This document shows, piece after piece, positions 8,495 through 18,935 of a stretch of DNA of 64,000 bases (positions are counted from its first letter, which is position 1; each line of letters starts with the position of its first letter). Location: contig NZ_JAMBPV010000002.1 in NCBI RefSeq assembly GCF_029531845.1, positions 372,001 to 436,000 of the forward strand, given 5' to 3'. The DNA is from Staphylococcus equorum. GTDB taxonomy: Bacteria; Bacillota; Bacilli; Staphylococcales; Staphylococcaceae. The position numbers were made by a program, and so were the translations under genes. Below the pieces are notes generated by a model. That model saw only the letters and a list, made by a program, of their open reading frames with translations. It did no database searches and was not told the origin of the DNA.

Positions 8495-10261
8495 TTAATG
8501 TCGAATACGTAATGAAAGTTCTTCTAATTGATTTTCTGACACTTCACTTGGTGCATCTGTTAATAGACATGTCGCAGATGCAGTTTTAGGAAAGGCAATT
8601 GTATCACGTAAGTTTGTGCGATTAGTTAATAACATAACTAAACGGTCTAATCCTAATGCGATACCGCCATGCGGTGGTGCACCATATTTAAACGCATCTA
8701 GTAAGAAACCAAATTGTTCTTTTGCTTGTTCGTCTGTGAAACCTAAAACTTCGAACATTTTGGCTTGTAAATCAGCATCATGGATTCTGATAGAACCCCC
8801 ACCCAGTTCATAACCGTTTAAAACAATATCATATGCATTAGCTTGAACATTCTCAGGCTCAGTACTTAATTTTTCAATATCTTCTTGTTTTGGTGAAGTG
8901 AATGGGTGATGCGCTGCAGTATAGCGTTTAACATCTTCATCATATTCAAGCAATGGCCAATCTGTAACCCATAAGAAATTCAATTTTGTTTCATCTATCA
9001 TATTTAATTCTTTAGCAAGTTTAAGGCGTAAAGCGCCTAAACTTTGTGCAACAACACTTGGTTTATCTGCAACGAATAATACTAAGTCTCCTGCTTTCGC
9101 TCCAGTTAGTGACTGTAACTTTTCAACGTGATCATTTTCGAAGAATTTAGCGATTGGTCCATTTAAACCATCATCTACAACTTTTACCCACGCTAAGCCT
9201 TTAGCACCATAGATGTTTACAAATTCAGTTAAAGCATCTATGTCTTTTCTTGTATATTTATCAGAAGCGCCTTCAGCAACAATTGCTTTAACTTGACCGC
9301 CTTTATTGATAGCATCTTTGAATACTTTAAAGTCCATAACTTCGCCAAGTTCTGAAACATCGATTAATTCCATGCCAAAACGTGTATCAGGTTTATCTGA
9401 ACCGTAACGCCCCATAGCTTCATTATATGTCATTCTTGGGAATGGACGTGGTACTTCAATGTCTTTCACATCTTTAACAACATTTTGTAACATTTCTTCG
9501 CCCATATCCATCACATCTTCTTGGTCTACGAAACTCATTTCAATATCCACTTGTGTGAATTCTGGTTGACGGTCAGCTCGTAAATCTTCATCACGGAAAC
9601 ATTTAACAATTTGATAGTATTTGTCAAAACCACTGATCATTAATAATTGTTTAAATATTTGTGGTGACTGAGGTAAAGCATAAAATTCACCACCGTGCAC
9701 ACGCGATGGTACTAAATAGTCACGTGCACCTTCTGGCGTAGATTTATTTAATACAGGTGTTTCTATATCATAAAAACCTTCTTGGTCTAAGTATTGTCTG
9801 ATAGAACGTGTTGTTTGGTGTCTCATTTTAAATGTTTGTGCTAGCTCTTGACGTCGTAAATCAAGGTATCTATATTTTAATCTGATATTTTCATCTACAT
9901 TTTGGTTTTCTTCATTCAAAGCAAATGGAGGAGTCTCAGATTTGTTGATAATTTGAATGTCTGAAACTTGTACTTCAACTTGCCCAGTTTCAATTTTTGG
10001 GTTTACAGTTTGAGGATCACGTTGTTTAACGAGCCCTTTAACTTCTACCACATATTCTGATCTAACAGTTTCTGCAATTTGTAATGCTTCTGCTGAAAAA
10101 TCTGGGTTAAATACGATTTGAACATAACCTTCACGGTCACGTAAATCAACAAAAATTAAGCCACCTAAGTCTCTACGGTTGTGTACCCAACCTTTTAATG
10201 TTACTTCTTGGTCTAATAACGATTCAGTTACTAAACCACAATAAGTTGTACGCTTACTCAT
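8495..10261 (-). CDS. aspS: Aspartyl-tRNA synthetase
   Basis: A 588-aa class IIb synthetase that charges tRNA-Asp. Domains: N-terminal OB fold (about 1-105, [19 protein letters not shown]), catalytic core with motif 2 [17 protein letters not shown], a bacterial GAD insertion (about 280-410), and motif 3 [14 protein letters not shown] near the end. AAGGAG lies 8-9 nt upstream of the ATG. It follows hisS by 12 nt and shares its T-box leader, so both synthetases respond to charging of one tRNA. Many Firmicute AspRS depend on whether GatCAB is present; discrimination cannot be read here. Confidence 0.97.
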   Translation of the reverse strand: MSKRTTYCGLVTESLLDQEVTLKGWVHNRRDLGGLIFVDLRDREGYVQIVFNPDFSAEALQIAETVRSEYVVEVKGLVKQRDPQTVNPKIETGQVEVQVSDIQIINKSETPPFALNEENQNVDENIRLKYRYLDLRRQELAQTFKMRHQTTRSIRQYLDQEGFYDIETPVLNKSTPEGARDYLVPSRVHGGEFYALPQSPQIFKQLLMISGFDKYYQIVKCFRDEDLRADRQPEFTQVDIEMSFVDQEDVMDMGEEMLQNVVKDVKDIEVPRPFPRMTYNEAMGRYGSDKPDTRFGMELIDVSELGEVMDFKVFKDAINKGGQVKAIVAEGASDKYTRKDIDALTEFVNIYGAKGLAWVKVVDDGLNGPIAKFFENDHVEKLQSLTGAKAGDLVLFVADKPSVVAQSLGALRLKLAKELNMIDETKLNFLWVTDWPLLEYDEDVKRYTAAHHPFTSPKQEDIEKLSTEPENVQANAYDIVLNGYELGGGSIRIHDADLQAKMFEVLGFTDEQAKEQFGFLLDAFKYGAPPHGGIALGLDRLVMLLTNRTNLRDTIAFPKTASATCLLTDAPSEVSENQLEELSLRIRH

Positions 10262-10273
10262 AATATCTTCTCC

Positions 10274-11536
10274 TTAATTTTTGAAATAATTAACCATTTC
10301 ATCTAATTTAATAGTTTCAGTTTCACCTGATTCCATATTCTTCACATTAATTTTATTTTCTTCTAACTCTTGCTCACCAACAACAATTGTATATTTCGCA
10401 TTTAATCTATCTGCTTGCTTCATTTGGCCCTTAACTTTACGTTGTAAATAATCTTTATCTGCCTTCACACCATTTTTACGTAAATCATTTAATAGCTTTA
10501 CAGCATAACGATCCGCTTTATCGCCCATTGTTACAATAAATAAATCAAAATCATGGTCAGCATTAAGTTCAATTTGTTCTTCCTCTAATGCGAGTAACAA
10601 TCTTTCAATGCTCAATGCAAACCCTATACCAGTTTGGCTTGGTCCATCTAATAATTCTAATAAACCATTATATCGTCCGCCACCACATAATGTAGTTATC
10701 GCACCATCATAGTTAGGGTTATCCATCATTAATTCAAAAGCAGTATGTGTATAATAATCTAAACCTCTAACTAAATTCGGATCTTCTACGTATGGAATAC
10801 CTAAATCATCTAAATGTTGTTTTACTTCTGAATAATAAGCTTTTGATGATTCATTTAAAAATTCCGTAATACTTGGAGCTGTTTTTATTTCTTCTTTGTC
10901 TTTATCGATTTTACAATCTAAAATCCTCATTGGATTTGTGTGTAAACGGGATTGACAATCACTACAAAAATGCTCGATTACAGGTTCGAAATGATTCACA
11001 AGTGCGTCATTATATTCTTTACGAGAATTTATATCACCAATACTATTAATCACAAGTTTTAAGTGTTTCAACCCAAATGACTGATAAATATGCATTGCCA
11101 TAGCTAGTACTTCTGCGTCTACGCCTGGATTTTCAGCACCAATAGCTTCTACACCAAACTGCGTGAATTGACGATATCTACCTTTTTGTTTTCGTTCATA
11201 ACGGAACATTGGCCCGTTATAATATAATTTAATAGGTTGGTTCGGAATACCTTGCATTTTATTTTCTATATATGAACGTACAACTGCTGCTGTACCTTCT
11301 GGACGCAACGTAATATTTCGGTCACCTTTATCTTTAAAGGTATACATTTCTTTTTGAACAACATCCGTTGAACCACCTACACCACGTGCAAACAATTCAG
11401 TACTTTCAAAAATTGGTGTACGAATTTCTTCGTAATTATACAACTCCATGAGTTGATCTAATTTCGCTTCAATATAACGCCATTTCTTTGTTTCTTCTGG
11501 TAAAATATCTTGAGTCCCTCTAGGTATATTTATCAT
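10274..11536 (-). CDS. hisS: Histidyl-tRNA synthetase
   Basis: A 420-aa class IIa synthetase charging tRNA-His. Visible: PRGTQDILPEE at the N-terminus, motif 2 ITLRPEGTAAVVRSY and FRYERKQKGRYRQF, the histidine-A region RGLDYYTHTAFE, motif 3 GIGFALSIERLL, and a C-terminal anticodon-binding domain (about 325-420). The frame is open 26 codons further upstream into the T-box terminator, but AAAAGGAGAGG lies directly before the ATG at 11536, which gives MINIPRG, the normal start. First gene of the hisS-aspS operon. Confidence 0.96.
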   Translation of the reverse strand: MINIPRGTQDILPEETKKWRYIEAKLDQLMELYNYEEIRTPIFESTELFARGVGGSTDVVQKEMYTFKDKGDRNITLRPEGTAAVVRSYIENKMQGIPNQPIKLYYNGPMFRYERKQKGRYRQFTQFGVEAIGAENPGVDAEVLAMAMHIYQSFGLKHLKLVINSIGDINSRKEYNDALVNHFEPVIEHFCSDCQSRLHTNPMRILDCKIDKDKEEIKTAPSITEFLNESSKAYYSEVKQHLDDLGIPYVEDPNLVRGLDYYTHTAFELMMDNPNYDGAITTLCGGGRYNGLLELLDGPSQTGIGFALSIERLLLALEEEQIELNADHDFDLFIVTMGDKADRYAVKLLNDLRKNGVKADKDYLQRKVKGQMKQADRLNAKYTIVVGEQELEENKINVKNMESGETETIKLDEMVNYFKN

Positions 11537-11559
11537 AGAACCTCTCCTTTTAAGCAATA

Positions 11560-11594
11560 AAAAAACCCTTGCATGACTAATAGTCATACAAGGG
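11560..11594 (-). terminator. Attenuator terminator of the hisS T-box
   Basis: Stem CCCTTGTATGACT (11594-11582) with AGTCATGCAAGGG (11578-11566), one G-U pair, loop ATT, then seven T residues on the minus strand. Confidence 0.93.
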
Positions 11595-11764
11595 ACGAAT
11601 TTCCGTGTTGCCACCCTAATTGGTTATAAATATTTAAATTTATAACCCACTTCATACGAATAACGTTCGTTACACGGCTTTATTTTTCAAAGCACCTTTT
11701 CTTGTGTTAAATTTCTAAATTACTAAGCATAATTTTTCAGCCAGGAATTATGTCTCTTCGCATT
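11561..11764 (-). promoter_or_regulatory. T-box riboswitch leader of hisS-aspS
   Basis: The minus strand carries the T-box core AGGGTGGCAACACGG (11616-11602) followed by a terminator, preceded by about 150 nt that can form stem I. Uncharged tRNA binding favours the antiterminator. A candidate specifier in the 3' part of stem I is CAC (His) followed by A, in the context TTTAACACAAG; I am not sure of this register, and Asp (GAC) is the alternative. Confidence 0.88.
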
Positions 11765-11770
11765 GTTTAA

Positions 11771-11798
11771 ATGTTACCATTTCGTTTAGAATTTTCAA
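11771..11798 (-). promoter_or_regulatory. Promoter of the hisS-aspS operon
   Basis: Minus strand -35 TTGAAA (11798-11793), 16-nt spacer, -10 TAACAT (11776-11771). The predicted start near 11764 is at the 5' edge of the T-box. Confidence 0.5.
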
Positions 11799-11867
11799 GA
11801 ATTATAGCGGTTTTAATATAGAATTCATACTTAATAATAACGAGTTTATGACTAATATGCAACCTTT

Positions 11868-12740
11868 TTATTCTGAAAAGTATGCACGTAGCCCATCAAC
11901 AACTGCTTTTTCTACAATATGTCGATGTAATTGGTCCTTAATCATATCTTCATCTGTAGGATTACTAATATAACCTAACTCTAATAATACTGCTGGTACA
12001 TCTGTTTGTCTCAATACTTGGAAGTTTTCTTGTCGTGCGCCTTTATTTGTTAGTAATGCTTTTTTTTGTAAGCTCGCACTCAATGTCTCTGCTAATGCTT
12101 TTTGGTTTTTTTTATACCAATAAACGGTACTACCATTTGCTTTAGCTGACTTTAATGAATCATTATGTAAACTAATATAAGCATCACCTTTAATGTTTCT
12201 ATCGCTAAGACTGACATATTCATCTGAACTACGTGTCATATTCACCGTTGCACCTTCTTTTTCTAAAAGTGCTTTAAGCTCTTGAGCGGTTTTTAAAGTA
12301 TATACTTTCTCTTTACTATGTTTTTTTGTATTACTTGATGCCCCCTGATCACGTCCACCGTGACCAGGATCAAGTACTATTATCTTATCTTTCAAAGGTT
12401 TAGCATTCTTGTTAGCATCTGCTTGAATATTTAAATTCGTATGCCAACCTGCCACCCAACCTTTTTCATTATTACCGGATTCTACTTCAATCCACTTACC
12501 AGATTTGCCAATTTTATGGAAACTTTGCCCTTTTTCGATAGAATTAATTTCTGGATAAACAGCGCTAGGACCTGTTCTTAATTCTGCATCTTCAGTAATA
12601 TAAATCGTACTACTGTTTTCATCATTATGATTTAAGAAAGCAATAATCATAATAATAAAAATGATAAATGCTACTACGACAATAAATGTGGGGATATTTC
12701 TGAGATTATGTTTTTCTAACCAAGTATCGAGTTTTTTCAT
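11868..12740 (-). CDS. lytH: N-acetylmuramoyl-L-alanine amidase LytH (membrane-anchored)
   Basis: A 290-aa cell-wall amidase that removes stem peptides from nascent glycan strands and so limits where peptidoglycan is made; in S. aureus it works with a membrane partner, ActH. One N-terminal membrane helix (about 17-37) is followed by an SH3b domain (about 45-105) and an Amidase_3 domain (about 118-288). Zinc ligands are visible as His127 (LDPGHGG), Glu144 and His192 (SLHNDS), with catalytic Glu254 in LLELGYISN. Its ATG overlaps the dtd stop by 4 nt (ATGA), so it is coupled to dtd. Confidence 0.93.
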   Translation of the reverse strand: MKKLDTWLEKHNLRNIPTFIVVVAFIIFIIMIIAFLNHNDENSSTIYITEDAELRTGPSAVYPEINSIEKGQSFHKIGKSGKWIEVESGNNEKGWVAGWHTNLNIQADANKNAKPLKDKIIVLDPGHGGRDQGASSNTKKHSKEKVYTLKTAQELKALLEKEGATVNMTRSSDEYVSLSDRNIKGDAYISLHNDSLKSAKANGSTVYWYKKNQKALAETLSASLQKKALLTNKGARQENFQVLRQTDVPAVLLELGYISNPTDEDMIKDQLHRHIVEKAVVDGLRAYFSE

Positions 12741-13189
12741 ACTATTTTGCCATCCTGACTTTCATAAATCACTGTTACAGGCCCATCATTAGCAATATTC
12801 ACTAACATATCTGTACCAAATTCACCTGTTAACACATTTATTCCATAAGAACGTAATGCTTGATTAAACATTTCATAATATGCGTTTGCCTGTTCTGGAG
12901 GCATAGAATGAGAAAAGCCTGGTCTGTTACCCTTTCTAACATCTGCATACAAGGTGAATTGTGAAATAGATAAGATATCACCTTCAACTTGTTGAATATT
13001 TAAGTTTAACTTTCCATCGATATCTTCAAATAACCGTGCATTCACAATTTTTTTAGCTAATGCTAAAATGTCAGCCTCTGTAGATGTTTTACCAACACCA
13101 ACAAATAGGCAAAAACCTTTTTTTATTTTATTCTCTATATTTTCATTAGAAACCGAAGCTTCCTTCACTCTTTGTACGACTATTTTCAT
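12737..13189 (-). CDS. dtd: D-aminoacyl-tRNA deacylase
   Basis: A 150-aa homodimeric proofreading enzyme that frees tRNA from D-amino acids and mischarged glycine. Visible: N-terminal [13 protein letters not shown], the SQFTL motif in ISQFTLYAD, and the C-terminal NDGPVTV that provides the Gly-cisPro chirality filter. The upstream in-frame extension of 15 codons overlaps the end of relA; AGAGGTG before the ATG at 13189 supports the shorter form. It follows relA by about 13 nt and overlaps lytH by 4 nt. Confidence 0.93.
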   Translation of the reverse strand: MKIVVQRVKEASVSNENIENKIKKGFCLFVGVGKTSTEADILALAKKIVNARLFEDIDGKLNLNIQQVEGDILSISQFTLYADVRKGNRPGFSHSMPPEQANAYYEMFNQALRSYGINVLTGEFGTDMLVNIANDGPVTVIYESQDGKIV

Positions 13190-13202
13190 GTATGTTGCAC
13201 CT

Positions 13203-15392
13203 CTAATTCCAAACTCTTGTGACAGTATATACATCGCCGAGTTGTTTAATCTTGTCTACAACTTGGTAAACTTCATTAACATTTTTCACCATAACACTAA
13301 TATTAATTACAGCATTTTTATCTATATCTGATTTACCAGATACTTTAACTAAATTACTTTTAGTCGAATTTACAGCCTGTAATACTTCATTTAAAAGCCC
13401 ATTTCTATCGTAAGCAGAAACTTCTAAATCTACTTGATAACGTTGAGTAGCATCATTAGAACGTACCCATTCTACGTGAATCAAGCGGTCTTTTTCACTT
13501 TTAATATTAGGACAATCTGTTCTATGTACTTTAATGCCATGTCCTTTAGTGATATAACCAACAATATCATCACCTGGGATTGGATTACAACATTTTGATA
13601 ATTTTATTAAAACATTTTCAATACCTTCAACATAAACGCCACTATCCGTTGTAATGTCATCTTTAATAGGTACTGATTTAGAAATTTCTTGTGCTGAATT
13701 CAATGCTTTTTGCTTATCTTGGATACGTTGCTTTTCAGTCAATTTATTCACTATTTGTAAGGCGGTTACACCACCAAAACCAACTGCAGCAAATAAGTCA
13801 TCGTCGTTAGCAAAATTGTATTTATTATTTACTACGGCAATGTTTTCTTCATTTAATACTGTGTCTACTCTAAAACCTTGATCTTTTATTTCCGCTTCAA
13901 TCATAAATTTACCCTTTTCAATGTTTGAAGAACGGTCTTGTTTTTTAAAGAAACTACGAATTTTACTTTTAGCGCTTGATGATTTAACAATTTTCAACCA
14001 ATCTCTACTTGGGCCGTAAGAATGTTTACTGGTTCTAATTTCAACAATATCTCCAGTCTGCAAGACATAGTCTATAGGTTCAATTTTACCATTTACTTTT
14101 GAACCTATCATTTTATTACCGACTTCACTATGGACTGCATATGCAAAATCGATAGGAACTGCACCATAAGGTAATTCTACAACGTCACTTTCGGGCGTAA
14201 ATGCATATACTTTATCACTTTGTAAATCAAATTTAAGTGTTTCCATAAATTCTTCAGCATCCGATGTAGTATTATCTGTTTCAGCAAACTCTTTAATCCA
14301 ATTTAATTTTTTATTAAAGTTTTGTGCTTTCTCAGTTACTTTTTTGCCTTCTTTATATGCCCAGTGGGCTGCTACACCATGTTCAGCAATTTCATGCATT
14401 TCAGAAGTTCTAATTTGTATTTCAAGTGGATCGCCATTTGGACCAACAACCGTTGTATGTAATGACTGATACATATTTTGTTTTGGCATCGCAATGTAAT
14501 CCTTAAATCTACCGGGCATTGGTTTCCAAAGTGTGTGTACTAAACCCAGTACAGCGTAGCAATCATTAATAGAATTCACGATGATTCTAACGGCTAACAA
14601 ATCGAAAATTTGATCAAACTGTTTCTTTTGTTTAACCATTTTTCTATATATACTATATATGTGTTTAGGTCGTCCATTGATATCGCCAACAATATTCATA
14701 CTAGACATATCTGCTTGTATACGGTTTATAGCATTTTGAATATAATCTTCTCTTTCACTACGTTTTTTCTTCATTAAATTAACAATTCTGAAATATTGAA
14801 CGCTATCAATGTATCTAAGCGCTGTATCTTCCAATTCCCATTTAATGGTATTGATACCTAATCTATGAGCCAAAGGTGCATAAATTTCGAGTGTCTCTTT
14901 AGAAATTCTAATTTGTTTTTCCCTTGGCATCGGTTTTATCGTCCGCATATTATGTAAACGGTCTGCCAATTTAACTAAAATCACACGTACATCTTTAGCA
15001 ATTGCGATAAATAGTTTTCGATGATTCTCCGCTTGTTGTTCTTCTTTAGAACGGTATTTAACTTTTTTTAATTTTGTTACACCTTCTACAATAACTGCAA
15101 TTTCTTCATTGAACATACCCTGAACATCATCAAATGTATATGGTGTATCTTCGATTACGTCATGTAAAAACCCTGCAACAATTGTTGGTCCATCTAAATG
15201 CATTTCAGTTAATATGCCAGCAACTTGAATTGGATGCATTATGTATGGTAAACCATTTTTCCGAAATTGACCTTCATGTGCCTCATAAGCAATATGATAA
15301 CTTTTCAACACATATTCATAGTCTTCTTTTGACAAATATGATTTGGCTTTGGATAGTACTTCATCAGCACTATATGGATATTCATTGTTCAC
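13203..15392 (-). CDS. relA: Bifunctional (p)ppGpp synthetase/hydrolase RelA (Rsh)
   Basis: The 729-aa long-form RSH protein that makes and degrades (p)ppGpp in the stringent response. Domains: HD hydrolase (about 45-150, motif [13 protein letters not shown]), nucleotidyltransferase (about 240-350, with [19 protein letters not shown]), TGS (about 390-455), zinc-finger-like [17 protein letters not shown] and a C-terminal ACT domain (about 650-729). The hydrolase HDxxED motif is intact, so it should be bifunctional. The start is a GTG with GGGGTG 7-8 nt upstream. Followed by dtd and lytH. Confidence 0.96.
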   Translation of the reverse strand: MNNEYPYSADEVLSKAKSYLSKEDYEYVLKSYHIAYEAHEGQFRKNGLPYIMHPIQVAGILTEMHLDGPTIVAGFLHDVIEDTPYTFDDVQGMFNEEIAVIVEGVTKLKKVKYRSKEEQQAENHRKLFIAIAKDVRVILVKLADRLHNMRTIKPMPREKQIRISKETLEIYAPLAHRLGINTIKWELEDTALRYIDSVQYFRIVNLMKKKRSEREDYIQNAINRIQADMSSMNIVGDINGRPKHIYSIYRKMVKQKKQFDQIFDLLAVRIIVNSINDCYAVLGLVHTLWKPMPGRFKDYIAMPKQNMYQSLHTTVVGPNGDPLEIQIRTSEMHEIAEHGVAAHWAYKEGKKVTEKAQNFNKKLNWIKEFAETDNTTSDAEEFMETLKFDLQSDKVYAFTPESDVVELPYGAVPIDFAYAVHSEVGNKMIGSKVNGKIEPIDYVLQTGDIVEIRTSKHSYGPSRDWLKIVKSSSAKSKIRSFFKKQDRSSNIEKGKFMIEAEIKDQGFRVDTVLNEENIAVVNNKYNFANDDDLFAAVGFGGVTALQIVNKLTEKQRIQDKQKALNSAQEISKSVPIKDDITTDSGVYVEGIENVLIKLSKCCNPIPGDDIVGYITKGHGIKVHRTDCPNIKSEKDRLIHVEWVRSNDATQRYQVDLEVSAYDRNGLLNEVLQAVNSTKSNLVKVSGKSDIDKNAVINISVMVKNVNEVYQVVDKIKQLGDVYTVTRVWN

Positions 15393-15597
15393 TTAAGACA
15401 CCCCTATACTAAATATTAATCGCTATTAGATACCCAGTATTATATTTCGTTGCTTTATCTAATTTTATTTAACTACGATTGTAACGTGTTTTCATTTTAT
15501 TAGGTCAAATTTTGTATAATAGTTATATGATACTACATGTTATTAAATAAATAAATGAGTTCATGCGAGTATTGAGAAAATAAAGTTTATTTTAAAT

Positions 15598-15626
15598 ATT
15601 ATATAGCGTGTTCAAGTGTATGTCAT
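15598..15626 (-). promoter_or_regulatory. Promoter of relA
   Basis: Minus strand -35 ATGACA (15626-15621), 17-nt spacer, perfect -10 TATAAT (15603-15598). The leader to the GTG start would be about 200 nt. A second, poorer candidate (TTGACC, 19-nt spacer, TACAAT; 15508-15478) lies closer to the gene. Confidence 0.6.
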
Positions 15627-15747
15627 TCATAACAAAGACACATTTTTTGAAATATCGCTAAAGAAAAATGAAATAGAGTAAGAAAAATTCTCAGATAACT
15701 ATCCAATGATGGATTCTATTATAATAAATTAAGTATATTTTAAATAA

Positions 15748-15785
15748 AAAAGAAGCTAGGACATAAATACATGTCCCAAGCTCTT
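15748..15785 (-). terminator. Terminator of apt, built from a repeated staphylococcal hairpin
   Basis: On the minus strand GAGCTTGGGACAT pairs with ATGTCCTAGCTTC around a GTATTT-type loop and is followed by a T-run. Its core GGACATAAATACATGTC recurs exactly in the hairpin at 49446-49483 between ysxC and clpX. Confidence 0.85.
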
Positions 15786-15806
15786 TTGTTAGCTTACTAT
15801 TAGATT

Positions 15807-16325
15807 TTATTCGTCGTAAGAGATTAAACTCATTACATCGTAATCTTCTATTTTTTCAATACCATTAAGATATTTAAGTTCAATAATAAATGCAATACCT
15901 ACAACGATACCACCTAATTGTTCAACAAGTTTGATTGCCGCTTCAATCGTTCCACCTGTAGCTAATAAATCATCCGTAATCAAAACACGTTGACCAGGTT
16001 TAAGCGCATCTTTGTGCATTGTTAATACATTTGTACCATACTCTAAATCATATTCATAGCGAATTACTTCTCTAGGTAATTTGCCTTCTTTTCTAACTGG
16101 CGCAAAACCAATACCCATTGAATATGCTACTGGACAGCCTATAATAAAACCACGTGCTTCTGGCCCGACTATAACGTCTACATCACGGTCCTTAGCATAA
16201 TGAACAATTTGATCTGTAGCGTAACCAAATGCTTCGCCATTATCCATAATTGTTGTAATATCTTTAAAGTTAACTCCAGGCTTTGGCCAATCTTCTACTT
16301 CCGACACATACTGTTTTAAATCCAT
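15807..16325 (-). CDS. apt: Adenine phosphoribosyltransferase
   Basis: A 172-aa purine salvage enzyme converting adenine and PRPP to AMP. The PRPP-binding motif [13 protein letters not shown] is clear, and PEARGFIIG and PVRKEGKLP mark the type I PRTase fold. AGGAGG lies before the ATG. It follows recJ by 12 nt and so is probably co-transcribed with it; the downstream repeat-type hairpin ends the transcript. Confidence 0.95.
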   Translation of the reverse strand: MDLKQYVSEVEDWPKPGVNFKDITTIMDNGEAFGYATDQIVHYAKDRDVDVIVGPEARGFIIGCPVAYSMGIGFAPVRKEGKLPREVIRYEYDLEYGTNVLTMHKDALKPGQRVLITDDLLATGGTIEAAIKLVEQLGGIVVGIAFIIELKYLNGIEKIEDYDVMSLISYDE

Positions 16326-16337
16326 TCAAACTTCCTC

Positions 16338-18617
16338 CTATTTATCTACCAGTTCAGACTTAATCCATTGCTTCAAATTATTAAAATCTTCATAAAGCAA
16401 CATTTTTTCAACTTCAATTCTTTCTAAACGACCTTGATAATACTTACTCGATTCAATCGCTTTCTTAGTAGAGTCGCTATTTATCTTAATTATACCATTT
16501 TCATCTTTTATAAACTCTAAATCGAGGAAAACTTTCAAGATAAATTTAAGCATACTAGACTGTATATTTAAGTATTGACAAAGTTGCATACCATCTTTTG
16601 CTAAATTAGTTTCTTTTTTAGTCGCTAACGCTTTAAAACATTGTTTGAACGTTTCCATTTTTGGCATGCCTTCGAAATAAATCGAGCGTTCATGATTTAA
16701 AACAAGGTAAATTTGAGAAACTTCGACGGTTTTCAAAGTATCTTTAATGTCTTGTATCGAAGCAGGCAAATCACGGAAAACATATTTATCATAATTTTGC
16801 TGAATTTCTTCACCATAAAAATAATAATTTTCGCCTAATTTTTCACTTTTTTTATGAACAAGGTAAGCTACATCTGTTGAATCCTGCTCAAAGCCACTCA
16901 CTTTACTTTTACTTCGATAATCAAGAATTTGTAAATTATTACTTGATAAGTCTTGTATCATGAATTGTGGTGATTGAAAACCATTCCATTCATTAATCTG
17001 TAAAGTACCAATACAATTAATCGGTTGTTGTTCCCCTAATTCTTTAACAAGGTGACCGTTTTGCCAAAAGATAGCCTGTAATTGACTTTCACCCATTACG
17101 AGTTTTAAATGTTTCTGCTCTTGGCCAATTCCTTTTGCTTGATTGACAATGACATCTTGTAATTCAAAGCATGGACTAGAGAAATCTGTGCCAAAAGGAC
17201 GCAACCTTTGAATATCTTGAATGTTCTTTATTGTAATATCAGCTTCTGAAATTTTTACATCTACTTTTTTACGTGGCTCAAGTGAGGTTGTTTCAGCAAG
17301 TTGATTCATCCAATCATTTAATCCTTGTCTCAGTGTTTCAATGTGTTCTATAGGCATCGTCACACCTGCAGCCATATGATGACCACCAAATTTCGAAATT
17401 AAATCCCCATGTGCATTCAAAATTTCAAACATTGAGACTTGCGCTATACTACGCGCTGACCCTTTTGCATGGCCCTGCGCATCATCTATATTTAGTATGA
17501 GTGTTGGCAAACTATACGTTTCCACAACTTTAGAAGCCACTATGCCTAAAACACCTTCATGCCAATTTGGTTCAGCTAATAATAAGAATTTTGCCCCTTG
17601 TTGTACCTGTGCGTCAGCAACTTGTAATGCTTCTTCAGAAATTTGTGCAACAATGTCTTTACGTTCTTGATTAAAGAATTCGACTTGCTCAGCTAAAAAA
17701 TCTGCTTCTTCATCTGTATCAGCCATTAACAATTCTGCAGCAAGCGCAGCATCTTCAAGTCTACCTACTGCGTTTAAACGAGGTCCGATGATAAAACCAA
17801 TTGTTTCTTCATTAATTTCATCACTGTAACCAGCTTGTTTTAAAATCGCTCTTATAGATGGCGGGCAATGATCATTAAGAACTTCCAATCCTTTTTGAAC
17901 TAAAGTTCGGTTTTCATTCGTTAAAGATACTAAATCAGCAATTGTTCCTATAGCAACTAAGCCGAGGAAATATGCTGGTGGCTCATCCAATAAATTCTGT
18001 GCTAACTTATACGCTACACCGGCCCCACATAAATATTTGAAAGGATAATCAAATTCTGGATGCATCGGATGTACAATGGCATAGGCATTAGGCATTGTTC
18101 TACCAATTTCGTGATGGTCTGTCACAATAACATCTACACCTAAATCTTGTACCATCTGTATTTCTTCATGGCCTTGTATGCCATTATCCACAGTGATAAT
18201 TAATGAAATCTCTTCTTCATAAGCATTTTTAAACGCCATTTCATTTGGGCCGTATCCTTCAGAAAAACGATTTGGTATATACCAACCTACATGCGCGCCC
18301 AATTCTTTTAACGTATTTACGAGTATTGTTGTAGATGTTACGCCATCTGCATCATAATCACCATATACTAAAATCTTTTGATTTTGATCTATTGCCAAAT
18401 TAATACGTTCGACAGCTTTTGTCATATCGCTCATTAATAATGGGTCATGTGTGACTTGAGTGCCTTTTAACAAAGCCTCAATTGATGGTTTATCAGTTAA
18501 CCCTTTACTTTCTAAGATTTTCTTTACAATAGGAGTTAGCTTTAAATCTGATGAAACTTCCTCTGTAATCTCAATTTCTGGTGCGTTAACATCCCAAGTA
18601 TACTTGGATTTAATCAT
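16338..18617 (-). CDS. recJ: Single-stranded-DNA exonuclease RecJ
   Basis: A 759-aa 5'-3' exonuclease of the DHH superfamily used in recombination and base-excision repair. Catalytic motifs visible: GDYDADGVTS, DNGIQGHEE, VIVTDHHEIG and, in DHHA1, KFGGHHMAAG. A C-terminal low-GC Gram-positive extension (about 560-759) follows the usual OB domain. The open frame extends nine codons upstream; GGGAG 7 nt before the ATG at 18617 decides the start. Confidence 0.94.
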   Translation of the reverse strand: MIKSKYTWDVNAPEIEITEEVSSDLKLTPIVKKILESKGLTDKPSIEALLKGTQVTHDPLLMSDMTKAVERINLAIDQNQKILVYGDYDADGVTSTTILVNTLKELGAHVGWYIPNRFSEGYGPNEMAFKNAYEEEISLIITVDNGIQGHEEIQMVQDLGVDVIVTDHHEIGRTMPNAYAIVHPMHPEFDYPFKYLCGAGVAYKLAQNLLDEPPAYFLGLVAIGTIADLVSLTNENRTLVQKGLEVLNDHCPPSIRAILKQAGYSDEINEETIGFIIGPRLNAVGRLEDAALAAELLMADTDEEADFLAEQVEFFNQERKDIVAQISEEALQVADAQVQQGAKFLLLAEPNWHEGVLGIVASKVVETYSLPTLILNIDDAQGHAKGSARSIAQVSMFEILNAHGDLISKFGGHHMAAGVTMPIEHIETLRQGLNDWMNQLAETTSLEPRKKVDVKISEADITIKNIQDIQRLRPFGTDFSSPCFELQDVIVNQAKGIGQEQKHLKLVMGESQLQAIFWQNGHLVKELGEQQPINCIGTLQINEWNGFQSPQFMIQDLSSNNLQILDYRSKSKVSGFEQDSTDVAYLVHKKSEKLGENYYFYGEEIQQNYDKYVFRDLPASIQDIKDTLKTVEVSQIYLVLNHERSIYFEGMPKMETFKQCFKALATKKETNLAKDGMQLCQYLNIQSSMLKFILKVFLDLEFIKDENGIIKINSDSTKKAIESSKYYQGRLERIEVEKMLLYEDFNNLKQWIKSELVDK

Positions 18618-18935
18618 ACTATTCTCCCTCATTTCCACAAGCAATTATACAAAAGATATTCGAAAATAAAAAGTACTTACATTTAAACAAGACTTTCTAT
18701 TAAATTTATATAGCGAATACCATTTTTATAAAATTCACAAATACATCTTAACATGAAAAGCATTCTACTTTAGCTTATTAACAAATAATTCGTACTTATA
18801 ATTACTTTATTAGTAAATAACTTTTAAAACACATAAAAAAACAGCCCGAATTTTAATTCGAGCTGTTTCACTTTATTAGAAATGTCTTAGCTATGGTTAA
18901 TATTGATAATTCATAACGTATTCATCCTGTATAAC
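18618..18935. other. Intergenic region between secDF and recJ
   Basis: AT-rich, without an ORF worth naming. It contains the secDF terminator at its right-hand end and presumably the recJ promoter, for which I see no convincing -35/-10 pair. Confidence 0.6.
18836..18866 (-). terminator. Terminator of secDF
   Basis: Stem of 18841-18851 with 18856-18866 (ACAGCTCGAAT type, one wobble) and a seven-base T-run on the minus strand. Confidence 0.85.

Larger units (their letters stand above)
15393..15806. other. Intergenic region between apt and relA
   Basis: This 414-nt AT-rich stretch holds the apt terminator (15748-15785) and a promoter for relA. Reading both strands I find only ORFs of fewer than 20 codons and no structured RNA beyond the terminator. 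Confidence 0.7.

Noticed and set aside
11537..11614. N-terminal extension of hisS by 26 codons
   Set aside because: It runs through the T-box terminator hairpin and its own ribosome site; the normal IPRGTQDILP start has a strong site.
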